Assembly (NCBI GenBank): GCA_965207025.1
Contig: OZ242258.1
Coordinates: 3,286,001 to 3,350,000 of the forward strand
From: Bin87 sp034423595
Lineage (GTDB): Bacteria; Chloroflexota; Dehalococcoidia; Lucifugimonadales; UBA3495
Direction: 5' to 3'
DNA length: 64,000 nucleotides
The translations under genes were made by a program, and so were the position numbers. The notes under the pieces are model-generated. The model was not told where the DNA came from. It was given only the letters and a program-made list of their open reading frames with translations, and did no database searches. Below, one piece after another: positions 23,732 to 31,688 of this stretch (its first letter is position 1; each line of letters opens with the position of its first letter).

Positions 23732-24871
23732 ATGGATATGGGACTCAGCGAGATTCAGCAGATGCTGAAGAACTCGGCCCGCGAATTTTTGGCCCAGGAA
23801 TGCCCGCTCACGCTGGTGCGCGAGCTGGAAGATGACGCGCAGGGCTTCAGCGAAGACATCTGGCGTCAGGTGGTCAACTTGGGATGGACCGGGATACCGT
23901 TTCCCGAGCAATACGGCGGCACCGGCGGGTCGTTCCTGGATCTGGCGGTGTTAGTCGAAGAGATGGGTCGGGCGTTGCTGCCGGCTCCGTTCTTCGCCAC
24001 TGTCGTGCTGGGCGGGCTGACCGTGCTGGACGCCGGCAACGACGCTCAGAAACAGGACATCCTGACCGGCGTTTGCGCCGGCACCGTGCGCCTGACCCTG
24101 GCCCTCACCGAGCCGTCGGCCACCACCGAGGCGTGGGGTGTTGAGACCCAGGCCAGCGCGTCCGGCGACGGCTACGTCATCAACGGGACCAAGCTGTTCG
24201 TGCCCGATGCCCACGCCGCCGACACCATCATCGTGGCTGCTCGGACGATGCCGGCCGGTGATGACCCCGAGCAGGGAATCACGCTGTTCCTGGCGCCGGC
24301 CAACGCGCCGGGCGTGGAGATCGAACAGGTCAGCACCATCGGCAACGAGCGGCTGTGCGAGATACGGATGCACAACGTGTCGGTGTCCGGGGACGCCGTG
24401 CTGGGCGAGGTAGGCGAGGGTTGGCCGGTTATCCAGCGGGCGTTGGCGCGGGCCACGGCGGCCCACTGCGTGCAGATGGTGGGCGGTGCCGAGGCGGTAG
24501 TCGATATGACGGTTGAGTACGTGAAGCAGCGCACGCAGTTCGGCCGGCCGGTGGGAACTTTCCAGGCCGTGCAGCATCACTGCGCCAACATGGCCACCGA
24601 CGTCGAGGGCGCGCGGCACGTGGCGTACCAGGCGGCGTGGGCCATCGCCGAAGGCCAGCCGGCCCGCCGGGAGGTTGCCGTGGCCAAGGCGTGGTGCAGC
24701 GGAGCCTACCAGCGGGTGTGCTCGCTGGGCCACCAGTGTCACGGGGCCATCGGCTTCACCATGGAACACAACCTACAGCTGTACACCCGCCGCGCCAAGG
24801 TGCAGGAGCTATCCTACGGCAGCGTCCACGACCATAAGGAAATCGCGTTGCAGGAGATTGAGGCGGCGTAA
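23732..24871 (+). CDS. Acyl-CoA dehydrogenase
   Basis: 379 residues, the usual length. FAD-dependent oxidation of an acyl-CoA to the enoyl-CoA. N-terminal helical domain, middle strand domain with LALTEPSATTEAWG (flavin contact) and DGYVINGTKLFV, C-terminal helical domain with RTQFGRPVGTFQAVQH and HQCHGAIGFTMEHNLQLYTRR. The canonical catalytic Glu positions cannot be fixed by eye. GGGAGG 8 nt before the ATG at 23732 chooses the start over the long upstream extension. Confidence 0.93.
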   Translation: MDMGLSEIQQMLKNSAREFLAQECPLTLVRELEDDAQGFSEDIWRQVVNLGWTGIPFPEQYGGTGGSFLDLAVLVEEMGRALLPAPFFATVVLGGLTVLDAGNDAQKQDILTGVCAGTVRLTLALTEPSATTEAWGVETQASASGDGYVINGTKLFVPDAHAADTIIVAARTMPAGDDPEQGITLFLAPANAPGVEIEQVSTIGNERLCEIRMHNVSVSGDAVLGEVGEGWPVIQRALARATAAHCVQMVGGAEAVVDMTVEYVKQRTQFGRPVGTFQAVQHHCANMATDVEGARHVAYQAAWAIAEGQPARREVAVAKAWCSGAYQRVCSLGHQCHGAIGFTMEHNLQLYTRRAKVQELSYGSVHDHKEIALQEIEAA

Positions 24872-24877
24872 TTTGCT

Positions 24878-24961
24878 GTCATTGCGAGCGCAGCGTGGCA
24901 ATCTCGAACTAGATACGTGCTTTCGACGAGATTGCCACGTCGCTGTGTTCCTAGCAATGAC
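24878..24961. repeat. CATTGCGAG-type dispersed palindromic repeat, copy 2
   Basis: 84 bp with outer arms GTCATTGCGAG / CTAGCAATGAC and inner GTGGCAATCTCG / CGAGATTGCCAC; directly after the acyl-CoA dehydrogenase stop, before the HIT gene. Confidence 0.9.
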
Positions 24962-24991
24962 AGATTGGTTACCAATTAAGGAGTTTGAACG

Positions 24992-25348
24992 ATGACCATG
25001 ACCCCCGCCCGCAGTTCGCCTTTTGCCGCCATGGCCCGGGACCCGCTGCATCCCGACGTGATTTACCGGGATGAGCGTTGCTTTGTCGTGCGCGACATCA
25101 ACCCCAAGGCGCCGGTGCATCTGCTGATCATCCCCAACATGCCCATTAACGGCCTGGACTACATCAGTCCTGCCATGGAGGGCATCATGGGGCACCTGTT
25201 CGTCGTTGCGGCAGAGATGGCGCGGCGAGAGGGCGTTACCATCAGCGGCTACCGGCTGGTGATGAACAACGGCGAGGACGCTGGCCAGACCATCGCGTGG
25301 CCCCACATGCACCTGCTGGGCGGCCGCGCCCTGGGCGAGATGGGCTGA
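24992..25348 (+). CDS. HIT-family protein with altered triad
   Basis: 118 residues of the HINT/PKCI branch of nucleotide hydrolases and transferases. The family motif H-x-H-x-H-x-x appears as WPHMHLL (residues 103-109): the first His is Trp103, while the central nucleophilic His105 and the third His107 remain. DVIYRDERCFVVRDINPKAPVHLLIIP and YRLVMNNGEDAGQTI (split here by a comma) match HINT otherwise. AAGGAG precedes the ATG. A class B palindrome and yqeK follow. Confidence 0.88.
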   Translation: MTMTPARSSPFAAMARDPLHPDVIYRDERCFVVRDINPKAPVHLLIIPNMPINGLDYISPAMEGIMGHLFVVAAEMARREGVTISGYRLVMNNGEDAGQTIAWPHMHLLGGRALGEMG

Positions 25349-25387
25349 CGCGATCGTTATGCCCAGGGAAGCCGGAATTCACAAACA

Positions 25388-25415
25388 GTAGGGGCGAATA
25401 ATTATTCGCCCCTAC
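25388..25415. repeat. REP palindrome, class B
   Basis: Perfect self-complementary arms GTAGGGGCGAATAA / TTATTCGCCCCTAC with no loop; between the HIT and yqeK genes. Confidence 0.92.
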
Positions 25416-25449
25416 GCTCAACGCCAGTACGAGCGAGGGTGATAACCCC

Positions 25450-26049
25450 ATGTCCACCATTGAAATACCCGGCCGCGTTTATGACCGGATCCATCGCCGG
25501 ATGCTCCGCCTGCCCATCGGACTCACCGAGCACTGCCAGCGGGTGGAGCAGATCGCCAGAGGGCTGTGCGAGACGCATGGGCAGGATGCCGACGCCGTAG
25601 GGCTGGCCGCGCTGGCCCACGACGCCACCAGGCACTTCTCCGGCGCAGAGAACCTGCTACGGATGGAGGATTATGACCTGCCTCCGGTGACCGAATACGA
25701 ACGGCGCAACCCGGCCATCCTGCACGGGCCGGTGGGCGCGGAGCTGCTGAAGCGGGAGGACGGGCTGAGCCATCCTCAGCTCTATAACGCCATCTACTGG
25801 CATACCACCGGCAACCCGACGGGTGGAGACACCATCGGCCACATCATCTTTCTGGCCGACAAGCTGGATCCCGTCAAACTCAAGCGCTACCCCTGGCAGC
25901 CGGAGATGGGAGAACTGGCGGAGAGCGACCTGCCGGCGGCGATGATAATGTTCCTCACCAACAACATCGCGCGGCTGCTGGACAATGGGGTTCCGGTGCA
26001 TCCGGCGGCGATTGAGGCGCGGAACGCATTGCTGTTGGCGACGGTATAA
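25450..26049 (+). CDS. HD-domain phosphohydrolase, YqeK-like
   Basis: 199 residues. HD superfamily ligands: His28 (LTEHCQRV), His57-Asp58 (LAALAHDATRH), a later H in YWHTTGNP and the Asp of FLADKLDPVK. YqeK hydrolyses diadenosine tetraphosphate symmetrically and is often linked to nadD; here nadD lies 5.6 kb away. A HINT-family gene, another nucleotide-polyphosphate enzyme, is the upstream neighbour. GGGTGATAACCCC upstream gives a weak start signal. Confidence 0.85.
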   Translation: MSTIEIPGRVYDRIHRRMLRLPIGLTEHCQRVEQIARGLCETHGQDADAVGLAALAHDATRHFSGAENLLRMEDYDLPPVTEYERRNPAILHGPVGAELLKREDGLSHPQLYNAIYWHTTGNPTGGDTIGHIIFLADKLDPVKLKRYPWQPEMGELAESDLPAAMIMFLTNNIARLLDNGVPVHPAAIEARNALLLATV

Positions 26050-26075
26050 TAATGCACAGCAGAGGAGGCGTGGCT

Positions 26076-26366
26076 ATGGAATACGATGTTGTTGTTTGGC
26101 TTGACGATCTTTCCGATGGTTCCAAGTGCTACGCGGCGGTTTGTCCAGCCATTGACCATGCGCATGGCCAAGGTGATACGGAAGAAGAGGTATTGATTGA
26201 CGTTGCGGATACGATGGCGGTGTATTTGTACCACCAGCCCGACAGGGTCAAAGCCGACCGGGAGCTCCAAGACGCATTGGACAGATTGATTTCGGAGATT
26301 GTTGCGGAAGGGCTTACCTATTGGATCAGGTCGGTGACGCCGGCCCGCAATTGGGTCCCTGCGTAA
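26076..26366 (+). CDS. HicB-like antitoxin
   Basis: 96 residues. A partial RNase H-like HicB fold: YDVVVWLDDLSDGSKCYAAVCP, AHGQGDTEEEVLIDVADTMAVYL (seen as GDTEEEVLIDVADTM), typical of HicB/UPF0150 proteins. GAGGAGGCG precedes the ATG at 26076. The stop is 2 nt before the start of the HicA-like gene. Confidence 0.78.
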   Translation: MEYDVVVWLDDLSDGSKCYAAVCPAIDHAHGQGDTEEEVLIDVADTMAVYLYHQPDRVKADRELQDALDRLISEIVAEGLTYWIRSVTPARNWVPA

Positions 26367-26368
26367 GG

Positions 26369-26656
26369 ATGGTTCGAATAGCCAACGTTAAAACACGGGA
26401 ACTGTTGCGCCTTCTGCGCCGGATGGGGTTTGAGCAAGGTAACCGTGACCATATTTACTTCCGCCACCCCGGTTTGGGATTGCGGGTGAAAGTCTCTCAT
26501 GGGGACAAGGACATAAGCGCCACGCTGATGGGAGAAATTGCTATAGTCCAGCTTAAATTCAACAGCGCCGACGAGTTTCGCGCCGCCCTGCGCGGCGATA
26601 TTCCCCGCCGCTACCTGGACCATGACGCGCCCTGGGATGGGCAACCACTGGATTAG
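26369..26656 (+). CDS. HicA-like mRNA interferase toxin
   Basis: 95 residues with the double-stranded RNA-binding-like HicA fold: LLRLLRRMGFEQGNRDHIYFRHP, in which the H of NRDHIYF occupies the active-site position, and LRVKVSHGDKDISATL. It is longer than minimal HicA by a C-terminal tail of about 25 residues. The order antitoxin then toxin is the reverse of the E. coli hicAB locus. The selenoprotein gene starts 12 nt downstream. Confidence 0.75.
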   Translation: MVRIANVKTRELLRLLRRMGFEQGNRDHIYFRHPGLGLRVKVSHGDKDISATLMGEIAIVQLKFNSADEFRAALRGDIPRRYLDHDAPWDGQPLD

Positions 26657-26667
26657 AAGGCAACGAT

Positions 26668-26997
26668 ATGAGCGCACAGCTGGAAATAACGGCCGAGGCC
26701 GCCCAGTTCATTCGCAATAAGGGCGGACGGGCCGTGATTGACCTGATCTGCTGGAAGGGTTGAAGCGGCGAGTCGGTTGAGGTATCGGTCGATACCAACG
26801 TGCGCCGTCGTCGCAACCTGGACGCCTACGAACGGGCGGAGCAGGGAGACGTTGAACTGCTGATGGCTCCGGGTATCGCGGACTACGCCGAACGAGTGGA
26901 CGTGTCGGTGAGCCGGTTCCTGCTATTCCGCAACCTGAAGGCGACCATCGCGCTGCCCGACGGGATCACGCTGGGCCGACGCGCCTCGCTGGTCTAG
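26668..26997 (+). CDS. HesB-like selenoprotein, Sec at codon 32 (in-frame UGA)
   Basis: 109 residues when the TGA at 26761-26763 is read as selenocysteine. Upstream: AQLEITAEAAQFIRNKGG and AVIDLICWKG; downstream: SGESVEVSVDT, YERAEQGDVELLMAPGIADYA, VDVSVSRFLLF. The G-U-S-G motif aligns with G-C-S-G of IscA (Cys46 of the protein at 16579), so Sec replaces the first cluster ligand. A family of HesB-related selenoproteins of this length is known. The CGCG tail of IscA is absent. AGAAGG lies 7 nt before the ATG. A SECIS-like hairpin follows the UGA at the right distance. The stop overlaps the stop of the opposite Uma2 gene in CTAG. An ordinary gene caller would miss or split it. Confidence 0.85.
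26781..26796 (+). promoter_or_regulatory. Bacterial SECIS element candidate
   Basis: Perfect 6-bp stem GGTATC / GATACC with loop GGTC, extended below by GTT/AAC across a two-base bulge. The loop begins 23 nt after the UGA; bacterial SECIS elements lie within the reading frame with the apical loop about 16-37 nt after the UGA and a G-U in the loop recognised by SelB. The E. coli fdhF loop also has the GGUC core. Confidence 0.75.
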
Positions 26998-27569
26998 CCG
27001 TCGTTGGCCGGCAGCAGGTCGGCGACGGGGCAGGCGAAACCGGGGAGATAGTCGGCGCCGTTGATGGCGTCGGCCTCGGTCAGGATGAGGGGCGGTGCAT
27101 CCGCAGTATGCACGGTAAGGGTGCGGGCGTCGATGTCGATGACCCAGACGGCCCTGCCGCCGGCGCTGAGGTATTCGTCAATCTTCTGCGCGATTTGTGC
27201 CGGCGTATTGCTTTCCGAAAGTATCTCAACGGCCAGGTCGGGGGCGCCGTCGTAGAGCATTCCAGCCAAGTCGGGCTGGCTCAGGCGGGCGTTGGACACG
27301 AAGGAAACGTCGGGCATGCGGGAGGTGGCCGGAGAGTTCAGGCCGGTTACGTAGCCGCGGTTGCTCAAGTACACCCGTCCCAGCCGGTTCAATAACACGT
27401 GATTGCCAATCCTAATGACAACCAGCGAGCCGGTATATTCGTGCTCTTCTGATGCGACCATCTGCTCAACCAGTTCTCCTTTGACCAGCTCATAGCGAGG
27501 GTGTTTGGGCAGCGCGGCGTATTCTTCCAGCGAGACCGGAGGCGCGGCGGCGATGTTCTGGGTGGTCAT
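26994..27569 (-). CDS. Uma2-family (DUF820) endonuclease-like protein, copy 1
   Basis: 191 residues. Uma2 proteins have a PD-(D/E)XK nuclease fold; RMPDVSFVS and LAVEILSESNTP give the acidic positions. The function is unknown in vivo. The N-terminal 31 residues and residues about 75-125 are nearly identical to the adjacent copy at 27586, whereas residues about 32-70 are unrelated, a mosaic pattern. The ATG at 27569 follows GGAGGCTCACCC. Overlaps the selenoprotein stop tail to tail. Confidence 0.88.
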   Translation of the reverse strand: MTTQNIAAAPPVSLEEYAALPKHPRYELVKGELVEQMVASEEHEYTGSLVVIRIGNHVLLNRLGRVYLSNRGYVTGLNSPATSRMPDVSFVSNARLSQPDLAGMLYDGAPDLAVEILSESNTPAQIAQKIDEYLSAGGRAVWVIDIDARTLTVHTADAPPLILTEADAINGADYLPGFACPVADLLPANDG

Positions 27570-27585
27570 GGGTGAGCCTCCGGTG

Positions 27586-28155
27586 TTATGGAGCCGGGAG
27601 CAGGTCGGCGACGGGGCAGGCGAAGCCGGGGAGGTAGTTGGCGCCGTCGATGGTGTCGGCGTGGGTGAGGGTGAGTGGCGGCGCGTTGGGGGTGTGGATG
27701 GTGATGGCGAGGGCGTCGATGTCGATGACCCAGACGGCCTGGCTGCCGGCGTTGAGGTACTCGTCAATCTTCTGCGCGATTTCGGCTGGGGTGTTGCTCT
27801 CGGACAGGATTTCGACGGCCAGGTCGGGGGCGCCGTCGTAGAGCATTCCAGCCAAGTCGGGCTGGCTCAGGCGGGCGTTGGACACGAAAGAAACGTCGGG
27901 CATGCGGGAGGTAGCGGGAGAGTTCGGGCCGGTAACGTAGCCGCGGTTGCTGGTGTACACCTCGCCCAAGTTGTACAGGTCGGCATGAGTATCCATGTAA
28001 CGAGTTACCCTTGCCGCAGTTCTTTCGTGTCCTCGGGACGCTGTCATCAGTTCGACCAATACTCCTTTGACCAGCTCATAGCGAGGGTGTTTGGGCAGCG
28101 CGGCGTATTCTTCCAGCGAGACTGGAGGCGCGGCGGCGATGTTTTGCGTGGTCAT
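27586..28155 (-). CDS. Uma2-family (DUF820) endonuclease-like protein, copy 2
   Basis: 189 residues, tandem duplicate of the downstream gene with 16 nt between them. It shares the beginning MTTQNIAAAPPVSLEEYAAL and the PDVSFVSNARLSQPDLAG segment. Its variable region (residues 32-70, TASRGHERTAARVTRYMDTH) differs. GGAGGATTGCC precedes the ATG. It follows the MoxR-like ATPase with a 33-nt gap and is probably in the same transcript. Confidence 0.88.
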   Translation of the reverse strand: MTTQNIAAAPPVSLEEYAALPKHPRYELVKGVLVELMTASRGHERTAARVTRYMDTHADLYNLGEVYTSNRGYVTGPNSPATSRMPDVSFVSNARLSQPDLAGMLYDGAPDLAVEILSESNTPAEIAQKIDEYLNAGSQAVWVIDIDALAITIHTPNAPPLTLTHADTIDGANYLPGFACPVADLLPAP

Positions 28156-28188
28156 GGCAATCCTCCTCGGCGGAGCAGTTGCGGGTAA

Positions 28189-29595
28189 TCACCGGGCGTA
28201 GCGGTAGCCGCCGGCGGGGGTGCGGGCGCAGTTGAGGCGGCGGTTGAGGTGTAGCCCCTCCAGCACGAATTCCACTGCCGACGCCTGAACCTCGGGGCGT
28301 TGGTCGTCGCCGGTGAGCCGGGACACGACCGCGGCGAGGCCGTCCACATTGGCGAGGGCCGATGCGTAGGATGCTGCCGGTACATCGCTGCCGGTTTCCA
28401 CGGCGTTGCCCAGGTCGAATGATGTTACGACGTCGTCTAGCTCGTCCAGGTTGCAGTAGCGGGTGAAGATGGCCAGAGAGGCGCGCTTGGTCAGATCTTC
28501 GACCAGGCGGTCCTCGCGGCCTTCGCCGAAGGTCTCCATCTCGATCTTGCCGCCCAGGGAGGCGATGAGATACGGCAGGTCGCTGACGCGAGGGCAGGCG
28601 ATGGACTCGCCCAAGCGGATGCTGCGGCGCAGGGCGTTGCTGATGAGGGTCTCATAGTTGGAGATGGACACGCGGACGCTGACGCCGGAGCGCTGGTTGA
28701 TTTCGTTGCTGCCGCGGGCGCGGGCGGTAACCTCGGCCACGATCTCGGTCATGAAGGACGGGACGTACACCTTGTCCTCGTCGGGGAACAGGTTGCGCTC
28801 CTGCTCCATGATGTCGATTTCTTCCTCGATGGTGCGCGGGTAGTGGGTGTGAATCTGCGCGCCGTAGCGGTCCTTGAGGGGAGTTACAATGCGTCCGCGG
28901 TTGGTGTAGTCCTCGGGGTTTGCGGTAGCGACGACGAACACGTCGAGAGGCATACGGATGCGGTAGCCCTTGATCTGGACGTCGCGCTCCTCCATGAGGT
29001 TGAACAGGCCCACCTGGATGCGCTCAGCCAGATCGGGCAGTTCGTTGATGCAGAAGATGCCGCGATTGGTGCGGGGCACCAGGCCATAGTGGATGGCGGT
29101 CTCGTCTGACAGGTGGCGGCCCTCGGCGACCTTGATGGGATCGATTTCGCCGATGAGGTCGGCGATGGATATGTCGGGGGTAGCCAGCTTTTCGGAGTAG
29201 CGCAGATCCCGTCCGATCCAGGCCACGGGGGTGTCGTCGCCCATTTGGGCAACCTGTTGCCTGGCGTCGGGACTGAGCGGATTATACGGGTCGTCGTTCA
29301 GCTCGCTGCCGGCGATGACCGGGAGATGCTCGTCCAGCAGGTTCACCATCTCGCGGATCAGGCGGGTCTTGGCCTGGCCGCGTTCACCGAGCAGGATGAT
29401 GTCCTGTCCGGCCAGGATGGCATTCTCCAGCTGGGGGATCACGGTCTGGTCGAAACCGATGATGCCGGGGAACACCGGCTCCTCGGCGCGGATCCTGGCG
29501 ATCAGGTTGCGGCGGATTTCCTCTCGGACCGAAACGGTTTGGTAGCCGCTTTCGCGCAGTTCGCCGAGGGTTGCGGGCAGGGAGTTGGTGGTCAT
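28189..29595 (-). CDS. MoxR/Mg-chelatase-like AAA+ ATPase
   Basis: 468 residues. Walker A GERGQAKTRL (about 90-99), Walker B-like strand GIFCINELPDL (Asp replaced by Asn, common in this subgroup), sensor ATANPEDYTNRGRIVTPLKDR (seen as ATANPEDYTNRGR). Related ATPases act with von Willebrand factor A proteins to insert metals or remodel complexes; no VWA gene is in the window. AAGGAC precedes the ATG. Two Uma2 genes follow. The divergent VapBC pair starts 140 nt away. Confidence 0.85.
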   Translation of the reverse strand: MTTNSLPATLGELRESGYQTVSVREEIRRNLIARIRAEEPVFPGIIGFDQTVIPQLENAILAGQDIILLGERGQAKTRLIREMVNLLDEHLPVIAGSELNDDPYNPLSPDARQQVAQMGDDTPVAWIGRDLRYSEKLATPDISIADLIGEIDPIKVAEGRHLSDETAIHYGLVPRTNRGIFCINELPDLAERIQVGLFNLMEERDVQIKGYRIRMPLDVFVVATANPEDYTNRGRIVTPLKDRYGAQIHTHYPRTIEEEIDIMEQERNLFPDEDKVYVPSFMTEIVAEVTARARGSNEINQRSGVSVRVSISNYETLISNALRRSIRLGESIACPRVSDLPYLIASLGGKIEMETFGEGREDRLVEDLTKRASLAIFTRYCNLDELDDVVTSFDLGNAVETGSDVPAASYASALANVDGLAAVVSRLTGDDQRPEVQASAVEFVLEGLHLNRRLNCARTPAGGYRYAR

Positions 29596-29698
29596 TGAGA
29601 CACGTCCTTTGGTTCCGGACGCTATCGCGCCCGGCTATGGTGTGCCGGCAGTATAGCAAACGGGGCGCCGATGGAGTTTTCGTACCAGCTGTTGTCGG

Positions 29699-29728
29699 TT
29701 GACCGGATTGGCGCTGCGCGGTTAGGAT
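29699..29728 (+). promoter_or_regulatory. Promoter of the VapBC pair, probably leaderless
   Basis: TTGACC at 29699-29704, 18-nt spacer, TAGGAT at 29723-29728; the antitoxin ATG is only 7 nt after the -10 box. Confidence 0.5.
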
Positions 29729-29735
29729 GGCCGGT

Positions 29736-29999
29736 ATGAAGACTACCGTGGACATCCCGGACGAACTGCTGGCACAGGCGGAACGCTATGCCAAGAAAAC
29801 AGGACAGCCGCTAGATGCGTTGGTGGAAGATGGTCTCCACCGCGTCCTTTCAACTAAAACCGCGCCGTCCAGCGTGGGCTACCAGCTGCCGGATTGCAGC
29901 GTGGGCGATGATCGCGGGCCGGATCCCATCAAGAGACATTCGTGGGCGGAGTTGCGCTCGATGATTTACGGTGAGGAATCGCAGGATTGGACGCCGTAG
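29736..29999 (+). CDS. VapB-like antitoxin
   Basis: 87 residues. An N-terminal ribbon-helix-helix (MKTTVDIPDELLAQAERYAK, then GQPLDALVEDGLHRVL) typical of DUF2191-type VapB, and a C-terminal tail ending in the toxin-binding style WAELRSMIYGEESQDWTP. No ribosome-binding site lies before the ATG at 29736; the upstream -10 box suggests a leaderless message. Its 3' end overlaps the toxin gene by 13 nt. Confidence 0.8.
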   Translation: MKTTVDIPDELLAQAERYAKKTGQPLDALVEDGLHRVLSTKTAPSSVGYQLPDCSVGDDRGPDPIKRHSWAELRSMIYGEESQDWTP

Positions 30000-30448
30000 A
30001 TACCAATATCCTGGTTTATGCCCACCGTCGAGAATCACAAGCGCATCAAGCGGCGGCGGCGATATTACGCACCTTAGCCGAGGGTAACGAGATTTGGGCA
30101 ATCCCGTGGCCTTGTTGCTACGAATTTTTGAGTGTGGCAACTAATCCTCGAATCTGGCGTGATGCGGTATCAACACCGGAACAGGCTTGGCGGCAGTTGA
30201 TAGCATGGACTAATTCGCCATCCAATCGTTTGATTGGAGAAACGGGTTACTTCTTGGAGATACTGAGCGGCTTTGCACAGAGACCCGGTGTGGTTGGTGG
30301 GGTAGTTCACGATGCTCGCATCGCTGCAATCTGCATTGCTAACGATGTTGACACGCTGCTCACTCGCGACCGTGATTTTTCACTTTTTCCAGAACTGAGA
30401 ACCAAAAACCCGACCGACGCAATATCTATGGATGGCGACATGGCTTGA
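29987..30448 (+). CDS. VapC-like PIN ribonuclease toxin
   Basis: 153 residues. AVDTNILVYAHR holds the first PIN Asp (Asp5), CYEFLSV the Glu, and VHDARIAAICIANDVDTLLTRDRDF the last two acids (seen as HDARIAAICI and LLTRDRDF). Relatives cleave tRNA or rRNA. The only well-placed start is TTG at 29987, inside the antitoxin gene; weak initiation fits a toxin. The gene is less GC-rich than its neighbours. Confidence 0.85.
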   Translation: MDAVDTNILVYAHRRESQAHQAAAAILRTLAEGNEIWAIPWPCCYEFLSVATNPRIWRDAVSTPEQAWRQLIAWTNSPSNRLIGETGYFLEILSGFAQRPGVVGGVVHDARIAAICIANDVDTLLTRDRDFSLFPELRTKNPTDAISMDGDMA

Positions 30449-30575
30449 AGCTACGATATAGGAATTTTACCGGGTTGGCTACGGGCAGGCGCTGGCAATA
30501 TGTAGGGTACATTTGCCCTTAATGATAAGTGTGATAAATGTTATCGTGTTGATGCTATTCAGATATGGAGGCATC

Positions 30576-31220
30576 ATGTCATCAGTACCGAAGCGCCAAC
30601 CGCACCGCCGACCTAACGCCAAGCGAGACGCTGCCATTTTTGCCGACAGTTACGTCGGAGGTGGGGAAATGGATAATCACCAGCTGGCAGAAAAATATGG
30701 TTTGACGCCGGCCGCAATTTCCAATGTACTTTCCCGGCAGAAGAAGCGGTTGCGATACGGTGGAGAAATGCCAGAGACGCCGGAGGTTCATCAAGAACCT
30801 TTGCCCCTGCTCGATGGCGTCAACGCGAATCAGGCCACTTTTGACGATGAACCGAAACCCCTTACACAAGGTCAACGTCAGATGCTAGTGGTCGAGTACC
30901 GCGAGCAAGGAGCAAGCCACAAGCAAGCAATCGCCATGGCAGGCGTCAGCGACAAGGGTGGAAAGAACGCAGTTCGGATTGCTGGCACAGCTGTACCGGC
31001 GGTCCCCCAACTGGTGAAAGACGGCATTACCAGCGTCAACGATGCTATGACCGTAATGCATTTTCCTGCCTACGTTCAGGACCAGGCGGCGGCTGAAGTT
31101 GCGGCGGGTGAATCGAAAAAACTGGCGACCACGAAGGCAGTGAGAGAATATGTAACCGCCATTGCGCCGGTAATTGAGGACCTGAGCCAACGGCAATCTC
31201 GAAGACCTTCCGCAGGATAA
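30576..31220 (+). CDS. Helix-turn-helix protein of unknown role
   Basis: 214 residues. AKRDAAIFADSYVGGGEMDNHQLAEKYGLTPAAISNVLSRQKKRL contains a clear HTH (NHQLAEKYGLTPAAISNVLS, residues 31-50). A second helical unit, LTQGQRQMLVVEYREQGASHKQAIAMAGVS, could be another HTH. The C-terminal part (SVNDAMTVMHFP to AVREYVTAI) is reminiscent of the helical domains of ParB/RepB-like proteins, but I cannot assign it. TGGAGGCATC precedes the ATG at 30576. Its A+T-rich promoter region and codon use suggest acquired DNA. No partner gene overlaps it. Confidence 0.6.
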   Translation: MSSVPKRQPHRRPNAKRDAAIFADSYVGGGEMDNHQLAEKYGLTPAAISNVLSRQKKRLRYGGEMPETPEVHQEPLPLLDGVNANQATFDDEPKPLTQGQRQMLVVEYREQGASHKQAIAMAGVSDKGGKNAVRIAGTAVPAVPQLVKDGITSVNDAMTVMHFPAYVQDQAAAEVAAGESKKLATTKAVREYVTAIAPVIEDLSQRQSRRPSAG

Positions 31221-31226
31221 TCTGAT

Positions 31227-31688
31227 TTACCCTCCGATGAAGCGGCGGAGGATGGCGACGGCGGCGGCGGAATCAATGTCGCCCCGACTGGGTGGTGCGC
31301 TTGGGTCAGCCTGGCGCAGCTCGGATTCTGCCGCTTGGGACGTGTATGATTCGTCAACCGTCAGCACGGGGATGTCGGCGGCGCGTTCCAGGGCACGGAT
31401 GAGCGACTGGATTTTGCGGGCCTGCTCGCCGGGGCGTCCGCGGGCGTCGTAGGGGATGCCGACGATGATGGCGACGGCGTCGCGAGTGGTGGCGGCGTCC
31501 AGGATGGCGGCGATGTCGGCGCGGCGGTTGCGTCGCTGGATGTATCCCGCCGGCAGGATCAGCGAGCCGGGCGGTATGCTGACGGCGAGGCCGATGCGGC
31601 GGTCGCCCACGTCGAGGGCGAGGAGTCGGCCGGCCTGGGGCAATGTTATGGGATCGATGTCGTCGGCTTCCGCCGAGTCGGGGATCAT
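31227..31688 (-). CDS. ruvX: Putative Holliday junction resolvase RuvX/YqgF
   Basis: 153 residues. LLALDVGDRRIGLAVS is the RNase H-fold first motif, VGIPYDARGRPGEQA and the late TVDESYTSQAAE and DIDSAAAVAIL complete the YqgF pattern. Acts in pre-16S rRNA processing and possibly in recombination. Its start overlaps the MNT-HEPN gene stop by 4 nt. In many bacteria it follows alaS directly; here the MNT-HEPN gene lies between. Confidence 0.92.
   Translation of the reverse strand: MIPDSAEADDIDPITLPQAGRLLALDVGDRRIGLAVSIPPGSLILPAGYIQRRNRRADIAAILDAATTRDAVAIIVGIPYDARGRPGEQARKIQSLIRALERAADIPVLTVDESYTSQAAESELRQADPSAPPSRGDIDSAAAVAILRRFIGG

Noticed and set aside
26761..26763. UGA read as Trp (alternative code) or as a nonsense mutation
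   Set aside because: Many genes here end in TGA (amidase, IscA-like, aminotransferase partner genes), so it is not a Trp codon; the aligned position is the conserved Cys and a SECIS-like hairpin follows, which a chance mutation would not explain.
26800..26997. Separate small gene after the UGA
   Set aside because: It is the C-terminal half of the HesB-like frame; it has no ribosome-binding site and its start would lie in the SECIS stem region.
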